From positions 1-44,515 of the forward strand of contig JAEOTH010000046.1 of assembly GCA_016839915.1 (NCBI GenBank): a stretch of DNA of 44,515 nt, in the 5' to 3' direction. Source of the DNA: Promethearchaeota archaeon. GTDB lineage: Archaea > Asgardarchaeota > Lokiarchaeia > Sigyniarchaeales > SOKP01. Shown here piece by piece: positions 17,305-25,324 of the stretch. A model generated the notes under the pieces. That model had not been told where the DNA came from. It did no database searches and worked only from the letters and a program-made list of their open reading frames with translations. Each line of letters opens with the position of its first letter. Position 1 is the first letter of the stretch. Position numbers and translations under genes: made by a program.

Positions 17305-17486
17305 CCATTTAAATGTAACGTTAAAATTTGTAGTATTTTAAAATATCACCCTAATTCGAATTAATATAAAACGCTTAGAGTACTGTTCTAGATATTGTTT
17401 TTGAAGAATAGAAATCCAATCACACAATAAATAAAGATAATAATGAATATATGCAGACCCAAGTTATCCCTCTTAATATTAAATAT

Positions 17487-18023
17487 TTAGAACCATTGAT
17501 AAACCATATTGAGTTCCATAAACCAATTTTGTAATACACTCATGGAAAACATCAGTGCAAAAAACCCTAACACTAACCATAATGGTGCATTATTTGGGTT
17601 TACAATTAGCCCTATACCATTGAGTATCAAAATAAGCTCAGGCAAAAACATCAAATACAATAAATGTGGCCATCCGTAATAATCGACATTTATATTCCTT
17701 GAACCTAAGATTGGTGGACCAACAGGACTGTCGACAAGTACTATCATCATAAAAATATAGATTGCAAAGATAATGTAGACAGTCCCGAGAATATGATATT
17801 TTCTTTTACGTACAATATCTTCCTTTCCTTTTTTTTCCTTCATTATAATACCCGCGATTAAAAAAGAAAAAGTAAAAATTCCCGAAAGGATCATAAGCCC
17901 AAAATAAATCGTATTGGTATATATTTCTAAAAATCTTACTGTTATTGCCCAAAAGAGACTACTACTAATAAATATAATCAGAGCTTCGATTATCAATAAA
18001 TTTCCAAGATTCTTTTTTCCCAT
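17487..18023 (-). CDS. Five-TM membrane protein, cassette 2 (paralog of 15775)
   Basis: 178 residues, five membrane segments, with the same order and loop motif as its paralog (LVDSPVGPPILGSRNINVD). The ATG is preceded by GAGATGAT, a good Shine-Dalgarno sequence. It follows the anchored ectodomain gene at 18074 by 50 bases, reproducing the order of cassette 1, so the two genes were probably duplicated as a unit. The closing segment (LQNWFMELNMVYQWF) parallels the end of the paralog. No known family recognised. Confidence 0.7.
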   Translation of the reverse strand: MGKKNLGNLLIIEALIIFISSSLFWAITVRFLEIYTNTIYFGLMILSGIFTFSFLIAGIIMKEKKGKEDIVRKRKYHILGTVYIIFAIYIFMMIVLVDSPVGPPILGSRNINVDYYGWPHLLYLMFLPELILILNGIGLIVNPNNAPLWLVLGFFALMFSMSVLQNWFMELNMVYQWF

Positions 18024-18073
18024 TTCATCATCTCAAATTTTAGCGTTTAATTTATAGATGGAAACTTACAGTT

Positions 18074-18958
18074 TTATGTAATTTTCCTTTTCTTTCTTTC
18101 TCCTCGTTTAATTAATATTATTATGACAATTCCTATAGCTGATAGCAAAATTGGAAAGCTAACAGCTATAACTTCCATTATTCCTACAATAGCAGGAGCT
18201 GGTTTATAAAATTTTACTCCAATATGCATAAAATACCAAGTATTATTCCATTCACATATATAGGACTTTCCTCCATCAATATCAACAATTTGACATTGAG
18301 AAAAGCCATATCCACCCCCACTATATCGTGGTTCTTTCCCATAGCATCTAAGTTCTACTCTTCCTGTTGTATCTCCTATCCATTCTTGTGATGTTCCTAT
18401 AATATACATCAAATAAAATATATCCATTAGTTCAAAAGGATTATACTTTGATCCACTGAAACGATACCTTATTATGGATGTGCTATTCCTAAAAAGAGTA
18501 ACATTAGTTATAATTATAAAAATCGGATATAATCCCCAATCCCATTCAAATTGGAGATCTATTGCAGCATCAATTTCATTCACACTCGAAATATTAATTA
18601 AATCGTGGGAAATTGGAGTATTGTTTGCAAACACTTCAAAAATACCTTCACTGAGATTTATAGCTAAAGAAAAAATCATGATTAGCGGCATAATAGTTGT
18701 ATTTTCTTGATTGGTTAATGTGTAGTTTGCATCAAAAGAAATATCGATTTTCTTTGATATATTGGTCGTATTGAAGGTTATAATAGTATTTGTATGAGAA
18801 AGTTGTAAAGATGCAGTACTATTTGGAAAAATTTCAGTAATAAATTGATCTGGGAAATCTTGTGGAGGAGGAGCAGATACATTAGGAACTGAAATACAAC
18901 AGTTTAAAACTAAATATACTGAAATGAGAAATAGACAATTTCGTTTTCGCGCCTTCAT
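18074..18958 (-). CDS. Secreted C-terminally anchored protein, cassette 2 (paralog of 16362)
   Basis: 294 residues with a signal peptide (NCLFLISVYLVLNCCISVPN), a beta-rich ectodomain, and a C-terminal membrane segment (FPILLSAIGIVIIILI) before KRGERKKRKIT. It matches its paralog throughout (DQFITEIFPNSTASLQLSHT, IGTSQEWIGDTTGRVELRCY) but has an added Tyr/Gly-rich stretch (YSGGGYGFSQCQIVDI). GCGGGTGA precedes the ATG. As in cassette 1 the five-TM gene lies directly downstream, so the products may form one membrane complex; that is inference. Confidence 0.72.
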   Translation of the reverse strand: MKARKRNCLFLISVYLVLNCCISVPNVSAPPPQDFPDQFITEIFPNSTASLQLSHTNTIITFNTTNISKKIDISFDANYTLTNQENTTIMPLIMIFSLAINLSEGIFEVFANNTPISHDLINISSVNEIDAAIDLQFEWDWGLYPIFIIITNVTLFRNSTSIIRYRFSGSKYNPFELMDIFYLMYIIGTSQEWIGDTTGRVELRCYGKEPRYSGGGYGFSQCQIVDIDGGKSYICEWNNTWYFMHIGVKFYKPAPAIVGIMEVIAVSFPILLSAIGIVIIILIKRGERKKRKIT

Positions 18959-18985
18959 TTGTTCACCCGCTTAAGCTGACTAATA

Positions 18986-18998
18986 AGATCCTAGATCT
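18986..18998. promoter_or_regulatory. Conserved inverted repeat AGATC-CTA-GATCT, upstream of cassette 2
   Basis: Identical to 17292-17304 and at the same distance from the ATG, within flanks that are also conserved. Confidence 0.5.
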
Positions 18999-19081
18999 CT
19001 ATTTAAATCTAATGTTAAAATTTGAATAATTTAGAAATATTACTTTAAATAGAATTGTTGAATTCCCCACTTAATCTAATG

Positions 19082-19099
19082 TTACAGAGATCCCTGTAA
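19082..19099. promoter_or_regulatory. Inverted repeat TTACAG-N6-CTGTAA upstream of ACT-domain gene
   Basis: A perfect 6-base dyad with centre AGATCC, about 120 bases before the ACT gene ATG. The spacer also repeats CTAATGTTA seen upstream of cassette 2. Possible operator; unproven. Confidence 0.35.
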
Positions 19100-19218
19100 A
19101 ATTTAAAAGAAAGCTTAAATAGGGAAAAGACATAATTAAGCATTGTAAAAAATCTTATGATAATGAAATATTTTTTCATAAAATAAAATATATAGAATTG
19201 AATAGGAGGATCAAAATA

Positions 19219-19602
19219 ATGAAAGATTTGACTATTATTCTGAAAAATGAACCTGGTACACTAGCTGATATGGGGGATGCTCTAGGTAAAATGGGTATTA
19301 ATATGGAGGGTCTATGCGGATTACCATTAAAGAATGAAGCTATTGTTCATATTTTAGTGGAGGATGAAAGTACATCCCGTTGGGCTCTCGAAGAAGCTGG
19401 CTTTGAAGTACGAGCTGTGCGTGAAGTCCTTGTTTTGGATATAGGTCATGTTGTTGGAAAGCCTGGAACAGGAGGGAAATTGGCGCGTAAAATAGGTAAC
19501 GCAGGGATTAATATTGATTTAATATATTTTGCAGAGAATAACAGAATAGTTCTCGGGGTAGATAACTTAGATAAAGCTCGTGCTGCTCTGTCGAGCGAAT
19601 GA
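19219..19602 (+). CDS. ACT-domain protein
   Basis: A 127-residue protein made of ACT-type modules: MKDLTIILKNEPGTLADMGD, NMEGLCGLPLKNEAIVHILV, then a second unit with LVLDIGHVVGKPGTGGKLAR and NIDLIYFAENNRIVLGVDN. ACT domains bind small ligands, usually amino acids, and regulate enzymes; free-standing copies like this are common in archaea and the partner is not identifiable. The ATG at 19219 is chosen because AGGAGGATC (19204-19212) lies six bases before it; the upstream TTG would swallow that Shine-Dalgarno sequence. Confidence 0.85.
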   Translation: MKDLTIILKNEPGTLADMGDALGKMGINMEGLCGLPLKNEAIVHILVEDESTSRWALEEAGFEVRAVREVLVLDIGHVVGKPGTGGKLARKIGNAGINIDLIYFAENNRIVLGVDNLDKARAALSSE

Positions 19603-19765
19603 GCTCACACGAGAAGGAGTTTCATTGTAGCATAGATCTGATTTTTTCAAAATGTTGTCAGACTGGACAATATTGTTAACAAAGAGATTTCTGATTAGAC
19701 TTATTTATAATTAAAAATTCAATCTTATAATGGTAAAGTTTAGAGGCCTTTCCCATTAAAATCTA

Positions 19766-20107
19766 ATGAAATTACAAAAAGATAGTGAAAATAAAATGAA
19801 ATTTATATCATATTTTGAGCTTAATCCCGACTTTGAACCTTCTGAATTAGCTGTTTTAGCGCAAGATTTCCTTAAAAAAAAATTATATCCAGCTCCTGGA
19901 GTAGAAAGTATCGCTTGGTATATAGCTCCAGGGTATTGGGGAATTTCAATATCAGAAGCAGAAAAAGTCGAAGATATTATGAATAATGTAAATGCATGGA
20001 GAATAGCTAAACCTGGGATCTTTAAATCATATAAGATTGAACCCGCTATGCAGGCTGTGGAATTACTTCCTCTTGTAGTACAACTAGCCAAAAAAGTAAG
20101 AGATTAA
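19766..20107 (+). CDS. DUF3303-like small protein
   Basis: 113 residues resembling the DUF3303 group: MKFISYFELNPDFEPSELAV, AWYIAPGYWGISISEAEKVE and MNNVNAWRIAKPGIFKSYKI. These are small ferredoxin-like dimeric proteins of unknown function. Similarity starts at the second Met (ATG 19796), so the ten preceding residues may be untranslated; neither ATG has a Shine-Dalgarno sequence. It stands alone between the ACT gene and the convergent trans-editing hydrolase gene. Confidence 0.65.
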   Translation: MKLQKDSENKMKFISYFELNPDFEPSELAVLAQDFLKKKLYPAPGVESIAWYIAPGYWGISISEAEKVEDIMNNVNAWRIAKPGIFKSYKIEPAMQAVELLPLVVQLAKKVRD

Positions 20108-20179
20108 ACCCTAATAAATAAATAATACTTTATTTTTTCTTTTTTCAATAATTATTTTTTAACTTCTTGTTTTAATATG

Positions 20180-20692
20180 TTATTCATGAATAGGGTTAGA
20201 ATTTAAATATGGAAGAGTTTTAATTTCCATTGAAGTCCCGGTAGCCCTTATTAATTTTTGGAAATCAGGCCCTGGGATTTGTAAAGTTTCAGTATTGTCG
20301 TTTGGATGGCAACATATTTCATCTGCTTTCCATACATTTTCATCTATAATAAATATCACTTTATGATATATATCATTTACTAATCCAATCGGAGAAACAG
20401 CACCTGCTGTAATACCTAATATCTCAGAAAGTTCTTCAGGTCCTGCAAAACGCACTTTTGGAGCACCTATCATTTTACGAAATCGATTTAAATCCAAGCG
20501 TTTTTCTTGAGGAATAGTCACTAGATATAGTTGCCCAGATTTTTTATTTTTAAGAAATAAATTCTTACAATGAGTCCCCTGGATATGTCCACAATGTACT
20601 TTTGCTTCCGGTACGGTAAACACTGCAGGGTGTGTATATAAGACATATTGGATATTATTTTCAGCTAACCATTGTTTTAAAGATTCATCCAT
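20180..20692 (-). CDS. YbaK/ProX-family aminoacyl-tRNA deacylase (PrdX-like)
   Basis: 170 residues with the YbaK/ProX editing domain throughout: AVFTVPEAKVHCGHIQGTHC, KNLFLKNKKSGQLYLVTI, LDLNRFRKMIGAPKVRFAG, LGITAGAVSPIGLVND and CCHPNDNTETLQIPGPDF. This pattern is that of free-standing PrdX/ProXp proteins, which hydrolyse mischarged tRNAs such as Ala-tRNA(Pro) in trans. The ATG at 20692 (MDESLKQWL) begins the domain; the longer frame to 20827 would overlap the divergent gene and adds only spacer-like hydrophobic residues. Confidence 0.85.
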   Translation of the reverse strand: MDESLKQWLAENNIQYVLYTHPAVFTVPEAKVHCGHIQGTHCKNLFLKNKKSGQLYLVTIPQEKRLDLNRFRKMIGAPKVRFAGPEELSEILGITAGAVSPIGLVNDIYHKVIFIIDENVWKADEICCHPNDNTETLQIPGPDFQKLIRATGTSMEIKTLPYLNSNPIHE

Positions 20693-20867
20693 TTTAATCT
20701 CAATTAAATAAAAAGCTCTTTGAATTATAAATTTTAAAAATAAATCAGAAAAAAATAATTGTTTGTTTTTTTTCAATTCATTATTTACCGACGAAATTGC
20801 AAACATAAATAAGTACAATATTTCCATGTGGTTTCATAAGAATATATTTTTATTTTGGGGTTATTAT

Positions 20868-21158
20868 ATGAACTTTGAGGAGTTATATTTAGTCTTAAAT
20901 AAAAGAGGTTTTTTTAATACTTTTCAAGTCCTTTCACAATTTAGAGAGTACAAAGCTGAAAAAGGAGAATTTTATAGAATACTCACAGAGTTTAGCAATT
21001 ATAATTCCTTTTTTCGATTAAAAGATAAACTAGTGGAAATAAAATTAATAAATCTTGAAAGAAATAATGGAGAAGAGTATATTGAACTTACAGAAAAAGG
21101 AGTTTCGGTATATAACAATTTAATCCGCCTTAATGAATTAATAAACGAAGAAAATTAA
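20868..21158 (+). CDS. Winged-helix DNA-binding protein
   Basis: 96 residues from the ATG at 20868 (MNFEELYLVLNKRGFFNTFQ), with helices, a recognition-like region (SNYNSFFRLKDKLVEIKLIN) and a wing (ERNNGEEYIELTEKGVSVYN), the layout of archaeal one-domain winged-helix regulators. The longer frame from 20763 overlaps the divergent deacylase promoter and starts with spacer-like codons. The promoters of both genes must lie in 20693-20867. Its target is unknown. Confidence 0.65.
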   Translation: MNFEELYLVLNKRGFFNTFQVLSQFREYKAEKGEFYRILTEFSNYNSFFRLKDKLVEIKLINLERNNGEEYIELTEKGVSVYNNLIRLNELINEEN

Positions 21159-21521
21159 CATGTGATAATTACAGGCAAGATAACCAGTCAATAATACAGA
21201 AATACTGATCATTGTACAAGCTGTTTTTTTTCAAACTTTTTTTCAACTTCGAACTTCGTGAAAAGTTTCGTAATAAAAACTATAAAACGAATCAAATCTA
21301 TATTAAAATTAATAAAAAAAACCCTAAATTAAAAGGTTAAAAAAAAATGAAAAGAAAAGAAAATGCTCAAATAATTGTAAGGAATGTTGGATTCGCTTTT
21401 CACAGCGTAACTAAATAATTTTTTTGTTTTTTATTTCTTTTTTATTTTAATTTTTAAAATGGTTGGAAAATCATTTATTTAATCAACCCAAATTTTCTTA
21501 AAATCCAATCATCAATGGTAA
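21159..21521. other. Intergenic region with a dispersed repeat, upstream of the broken MBL gene
   Basis: No continuous frame; copy B of the dispersed repeat lies at 21248-21293. The missing N-terminal part of the metallo-beta-lactamase-fold gene is not recognisable here, so it was deleted or has decayed. Confidence 0.4.
21248..21293 (+). repeat. Dispersed intergenic repeat, copy B
   Basis: Aligns gap-free with 12215-12260 (37 of 46 identical) and, over its first 19 bases, exactly with the minus strand of 15351-15369. It lies about 230 bases before a truncated gene. Confidence 0.55.
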
Positions 21522-21812
21522 TTTATTAGTGATCCCTCTGGTAATCCTGAAAAGTGGAAAAAATCATATGAATATATGTTAACATTAGACATTGATGCTG
21601 TCGTTCCAGGACATGGTCCAGTGGTAGGAAAAAAATACATACAAAAACAGGTGAATTTCATTAAAAATCTAAAAAAAAATGTTCTAAAGGCAATTTCAGA
21701 AGGCAAAGGTCCAGAAGAGACAGAAGTACCCGAATATGAATATAAACCAGCAGAAGATTGGCAAATTCCACAAGCTTTAGAGTTTTTACATAAATATTAT
21801 TCAAATTACTGA
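21522..21812 (+). pseudogene. 3' fragment of a metallo-beta-lactamase-fold hydrolase gene
   Basis: The frame encodes FISDPSGNPEKWKKSYEYM and then LTLDIDAVVPGHGPVVGKKY, the C-terminal part of MBL-fold hydrolases in which PGHGP carries the last metal-ligand His. The similarity begins before the first ATG (21576), directly after a TAA at 21519, and the upstream HxHxDH metal site is absent. The fragment is about 96 codons against 220-300 for the whole fold, so the gene has lost its 5' two thirds. A residual 78-residue peptide from ATG 21576 might be made but could not be an active enzyme. Confidence 0.65.
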
Positions 21813-21864
21813 GAATAAAGCATGAAAAATATTATCTTCTTTTCTCTTATATGTACAAATTAAA

Positions 21865-22650
21865 CTACTCTATTGGAAATATGTCTAATAATCCTCTAGT
21901 TTCACTGGCTTTTTTTTTAATTTCACTCTTTACATATTCAATATTTTCTTTAATATTTTCACTTCTAGGTTCATTTCTATTCTCAAGATAATCTAAAATC
22001 TGGATTTGGTCTTTGAATAGCTGTATTACTTCGGGATATTGAGTTTTATTATGGTATGCTCCTTGGAACTTAGAAATCTTAAATGATATACCTTGTAGTG
22101 CCGCAATTAAGGCCCAAATTACCATAAAAGCTCCAACTATCCATTCTAATATTATATATCTTACGATGAGATAAATTGCCACCAAAACTCCAATAAAAAT
22201 GCCAAAACACACTAAGTATTTTTTAAATATTGGACCTTTATACCTTAATGACTTAGAACTTTGGCGCATCATTATACTGTAAAATACAATATGAATTGAA
22301 GATCCTAAAAAACCAACAATAGTTACAAATGCATGAAATGCTTGAAAGGCTTCTATATTTTCTCGGTCTGGTGGTATCCCAATTAGAGCAAGACAAGCAT
22401 TAATAAAAATTGCTAACCCCGTAGTAACTCCTCTAACACTTTCTTTTATATTCAATAATTGTCTTTCCAAATAGATATAAAAAGGGATCAACAATGAACC
22501 CCCCGCTATAAGCCCAATACCAAATAACGAATTTGCAGTGCTCCATCCTAAAGAACTTATTGTATTGCTTAAAGGGGTAAATCCTGGTGTAAGAAGTGCT
22601 GTTAATGGAAGAAAAATTAAAATAAATAATGTGCCAAATAAACCAAGCAC
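21865..22650 (-). CDS. DUF998-like membrane protein, copy 1 (start codon degenerate)
   Basis: 261 residues with about six membrane segments; SNTISSLGWSTANSLFGIGL followed by IAGGSLLIPFYIYLERQLLN is the DUF998-like signature, shared with copy 2 at 22855. A C-terminal soluble tail contains SKFQGAYHNKTQYPEVIQLF, also matched in copy 2. The only usual start is GTG at 22650, which trims the N-terminus. At the place of copy 2's ATG this copy has TCA, and copy 2's GAGG Shine-Dalgarno is GATA here, so translation may start at ATA/ATT, at GTG, or be impaired. Confidence 0.68.
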   Translation of the reverse strand: MLGLFGTLFILIFLPLTALLTPGFTPLSNTISSLGWSTANSLFGIGLIAGGSLLIPFYIYLERQLLNIKESVRGVTTGLAIFINACLALIGIPPDRENIEAFQAFHAFVTIVGFLGSSIHIVFYSIMMRQSSKSLRYKGPIFKKYLVCFGIFIGVLVAIYLIVRYIILEWIVGAFMVIWALIAALQGISFKISKFQGAYHNKTQYPEVIQLFKDQIQILDYLENRNEPRSENIKENIEYVKSEIKKKASETRGLLDIFPIE

Positions 22651-22854
22651 TAATCCAATTCTAATATCTTTTATAATTATTGAAATAATTTATCACACTG
22701 GTACGTTATATATTAAAATGCTTTTAATATTAATAAATCTTTAAAAAGTGATTAAAGTGAATAACAAAATTTTTCTCTATAGAACAAATTATGGATCCTT
22801 TTAGCTTAATTATGATAAATACAGCAATAATCAAATTCAGAATAAATTTTCTTC

Positions 22855-23655
22855 CTAAGCATTATTTGTTTTGTCATTTTGTTTCTTTTCCATTTCGCCC
22901 TTAATAAAATCAATATTTTCTATAAGAGTCTCCTTTATAGGCTCATCGCCCAAATCAAGGTTATCTAATAACTGGATGGCGCTTTCAAATAGTTTTAATG
23001 CTTCAGGATATTGAGATCGTTTATAATATATTCCAGGTATCTTAGAAAACTTAAACGAAATACATTGTAATGCAGTAATAATAACCCAAGATATTATGAG
23101 CATTGCTAAAATCCATTCGATTAATGGATTAAATGTGAATAAGAATAGTACCAACACAAATCCAATTAAAAAGCCATAAAATGCTAAATATTTCTTAAAT
23201 GCTGGACCCCTATAAATTACTGACTTAGGTCCTTTATACATTAAGATGCTATATAAAACAATATAAATTGAAGATCCAACAAAACTGACTCCTGCCACAA
23301 ATGCATGAAAAGCTAAAAACGCATCCATATAAGTGTGATCTGGAATAATTCCAACAAGAGCAATACACACATTAGTAAAAATCGCAACTCCTGTCGCAAG
23401 TCTTCGAATGTTTTCTGCAATATTTACTAGTTCTCTTTCAAGATAGATATAAAACGGGATTAATAATGAGCCACATACCACAAAACCAATGCTAAATAAT
23501 GATTTTGCATTCCCTTCTCCTAACATACTTACAGTATCTTTTACTGGACTATATCCTGGTGTAAATACAATAGTTATTGGTAGAATTATCAAAATAAATA
23601 AAGCACCAAAAAATCCAAATAAAACCTCCAATCTACTTGCTTTTATTGCAACCAT
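22855..23655 (-). CDS. DUF998-like membrane protein, copy 2
   Basis: 266 residues with about six membrane segments: a first TM after MVAIKASRLEVL, then VKDTVSMLGEGNAKSLFSIG and FVVCGSLLIPFYIYLEREL, matching DUF998-type proteins; a cytoplasmic tail (about 205-266) ends in charged residues. GAGG stands eight bases before the ATG. It is the upstream member of a tandem pair with 21865-22650. Family function is unknown; related archaeal members are poorly characterised integral membrane proteins. Confidence 0.72.
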   Translation of the reverse strand: MVAIKASRLEVLFGFFGALFILIILPITIVFTPGYSPVKDTVSMLGEGNAKSLFSIGFVVCGSLLIPFYIYLERELVNIAENIRRLATGVAIFTNVCIALVGIIPDHTYMDAFLAFHAFVAGVSFVGSSIYIVLYSILMYKGPKSVIYRGPAFKKYLAFYGFLIGFVLVLFLFTFNPLIEWILAMLIISWVIITALQCISFKFSKIPGIYYKRSQYPEALKLFESAIQLLDNLDLGDEPIKETLIENIDFIKGEMEKKQNDKTNNA

Positions 23656-23854
23656 AATAATTCCTCATAATGGAAAGTTATTTATTAAAATCCATTAAAT
23701 ATTAATTAGTTCAATTGTATATTAATTAGTTCAAAAAGTGATTTAGGCTTTTGACACACATGGTAAGTCAAGGAAATTCTAGATACTATAATTTTTCTCT
23801 TTTTTTCATAACTAATCTAAAAGAATTAATTTCTTCAGAAATTAATTATTTATT

Positions 23855-24340
23855 ATGAAAATTTTAATTGCATATTTTACAATGGGAGGAAGAACAAAAA
23901 AAACAGCAGAAGCTATCGCGAGTGTTCTAGTAACTCATGAAGTGAGTTTTTTTCCAATCGAAATAATCGGGAAATTTATTGAAAAGATAAAAATGTTAGA
24001 AAAGTTCCAAAATAAAGATTTTTCAACGATAGAAACGGAATTGAATACTCTTAATGCGGTGAGTTATGATTTAATTATGGTTGGTATGCCCACATATGGA
24101 AATTTTCCACCAAAAGCTTTTGAAGAAATCTTAGAGAGAATAGGAAATCTTAGTGGAAAAAAAGCAATCGTATTCAATACAGCTCGTTTCAGTGGTGGAA
24201 AAGCATTAGAATATATGAAAACAAAAGTTGAAGAAGTTGGAGCCGAAGTAATTGTTCAAAAAAAATTTAGAAAAGTATTGTGGATCGGAACAAAAAATGC
24301 CATTAAATTTGGCAAACAAATCAATGAAAGATTAGAGTAA
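23855..24340 (+). CDS. Flavodoxin-like protein
   Basis: 161 residues with a flavodoxin fold: MKILIAYFTMGGRTKKTAEA gives the first strand and an FMN-phosphate-binding loop, YDLIMVGMPTYGNFPPKAFE the loop flanking the isoalloxazine ring, and KKAIVFNTARFSGGKALEYM the third. Flavodoxins carry one or two electrons between redox enzymes through FMN. The partner is not visible locally. It precedes the small GTPase gene by 47 bases on the same strand, so the two may be cotranscribed. Confidence 0.8.
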   Translation: MKILIAYFTMGGRTKKTAEAIASVLVTHEVSFFPIEIIGKFIEKIKMLEKFQNKDFSTIETELNTLNAVSYDLIMVGMPTYGNFPPKAFEEILERIGNLSGKKAIVFNTARFSGGKALEYMKTKVEEVGAEVIVQKKFRKVLWIGTKNAIKFGKQINERLE

Positions 24341-24387
24341 TACTTTCAAAGCGAACTAGGTTACACATCTATATAAAAAGTGATTAA

Positions 24388-24939
24388 ATGAGTAAATTTA
24401 AATTTAAAATTACAATCATTGGAGATGGTTACGTAGGAAAAACTTCTTTAATAAGAAAATTTACTCAAGGAAATTTTCAAGAAGATTATATTCAGACAAT
24501 AGGGGCACAATTTTCTGAATACACTGAAGAAATAGAAGGTGATCGGTGCGAATTAATTTTCTGGGACATAGCAGGTCAAGATGAATTTCATTTCCTACGA
24601 CCTGCTTTTTATAGGTCAAGTTTGGCATCAATAATTGTGTTTTCTCTTGAGGAAAATGATTTGGGTAAAGAAAGCTTTAAAAATATTGTTGAATGGCATA
24701 AAGAAATTAAGAAATTTTGTGGAAAAATACCAGTTATACTTTTCGGCAATAAAGTTGATTTAATTGATGAGGACAAATTAAATGATGAAAAGATCTTAAA
24801 AATCGTAAAAAAAAGCAATTTTATTGGATATTATCATACCTCGGCGAAAACTGGACAAAATGTTGAAGATGCGTTTAGAGGAATAATTGAAGAACTCCAT
24901 ACAAAATATAAATTGATGAGCTCCATTCAAGAGCCTTAA
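24388..24939 (+). CDS. Ras/Rab-type small GTPase
   Basis: 183 residues with all five G motifs: G12DGYVGKTS (G1), T37 in QTIGAQF (G2), D60IAGQ (G3), N121KVD (G4) and T151SAK (G5). The order and sizes fit the eukaryote-like Ras superfamily found in Asgard archaea. There is no C-terminal Cys for prenylation and no membrane segment. The region AGTGATT before the ATG may serve as a Shine-Dalgarno sequence. It presumably acts as a GTP-dependent switch; effectors are unknown. Confidence 0.9.
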   Translation: MSKFKFKITIIGDGYVGKTSLIRKFTQGNFQEDYIQTIGAQFSEYTEEIEGDRCELIFWDIAGQDEFHFLRPAFYRSSLASIIVFSLEENDLGKESFKNIVEWHKEIKKFCGKIPVILFGNKVDLIDEDKLNDEKILKIVKKSNFIGYYHTSAKTGQNVEDAFRGIIEELHTKYKLMSSIQEP

Positions 24940-24957
24940 ATTATTGTGTAAAAAGAC

Positions 24958-24967
24958 TTTTTTTTTT
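24958..24967 (+). terminator. Oligo-T terminator (10-base run)
   Basis: Ten T about 19 bases after the stop of the GTPase gene. Confidence 0.4.
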
Positions 24968-25105
24968 GAAAGGCTTATATTAATTTTTATTTTTGATAGA
25001 TTTTACATAGCATTAATACTCACATTTTGAATTTTAAATAACTTTTATTTTAATCAATATATTAGTTGATTAGACTTTTTAGCTTAGAGTGTGGGTTTTT
25101 TTAGG

Positions 25106-25246
25106 ATGAAAAAGTTAGCAGAAAAACTGAAGAAATTAGATATCGAGTTGCCTAAATGGACACGGAAAGTATTATATGACCATTTAATGGATATTTGCCA
25201 AGATTTAAAGGAGCATAAGAACCTTAAAAATGGAATTATTGCTTAA
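25106..25246 (+). CDS. Small basic protein, 46 residues, hypothetical
   Basis: ATG at 25106 to TAA at 25244-25246. The peptide starts MKKLAEKLKKLDIELPKWTR, is rich in Lys, and looks like two helices with a Trp. No Shine-Dalgarno sequence at a useful distance is seen and no family is recognised. It lies 78 bases before the GYD gene on the same strand. Confidence 0.4.
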   Translation: MKKLAEKLKKLDIELPKWTRKVLYDHLMDICQDLKEHKNLKNGIIA

Positions 25247-25324
25247 AATTAAGAAATACCTTAAAATTTAAGGGTCAATTTGTTTTCAATAAGATTTATA
25301 TTTTCATCTATTCTATTTTTCTTC

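Noticed and set aside
23761-23862. Frame of about 33 codons beginning MVSQGNSRYYNFS
   Set aside because: Composition of spacer, and it overlaps the flavodoxin start without support.
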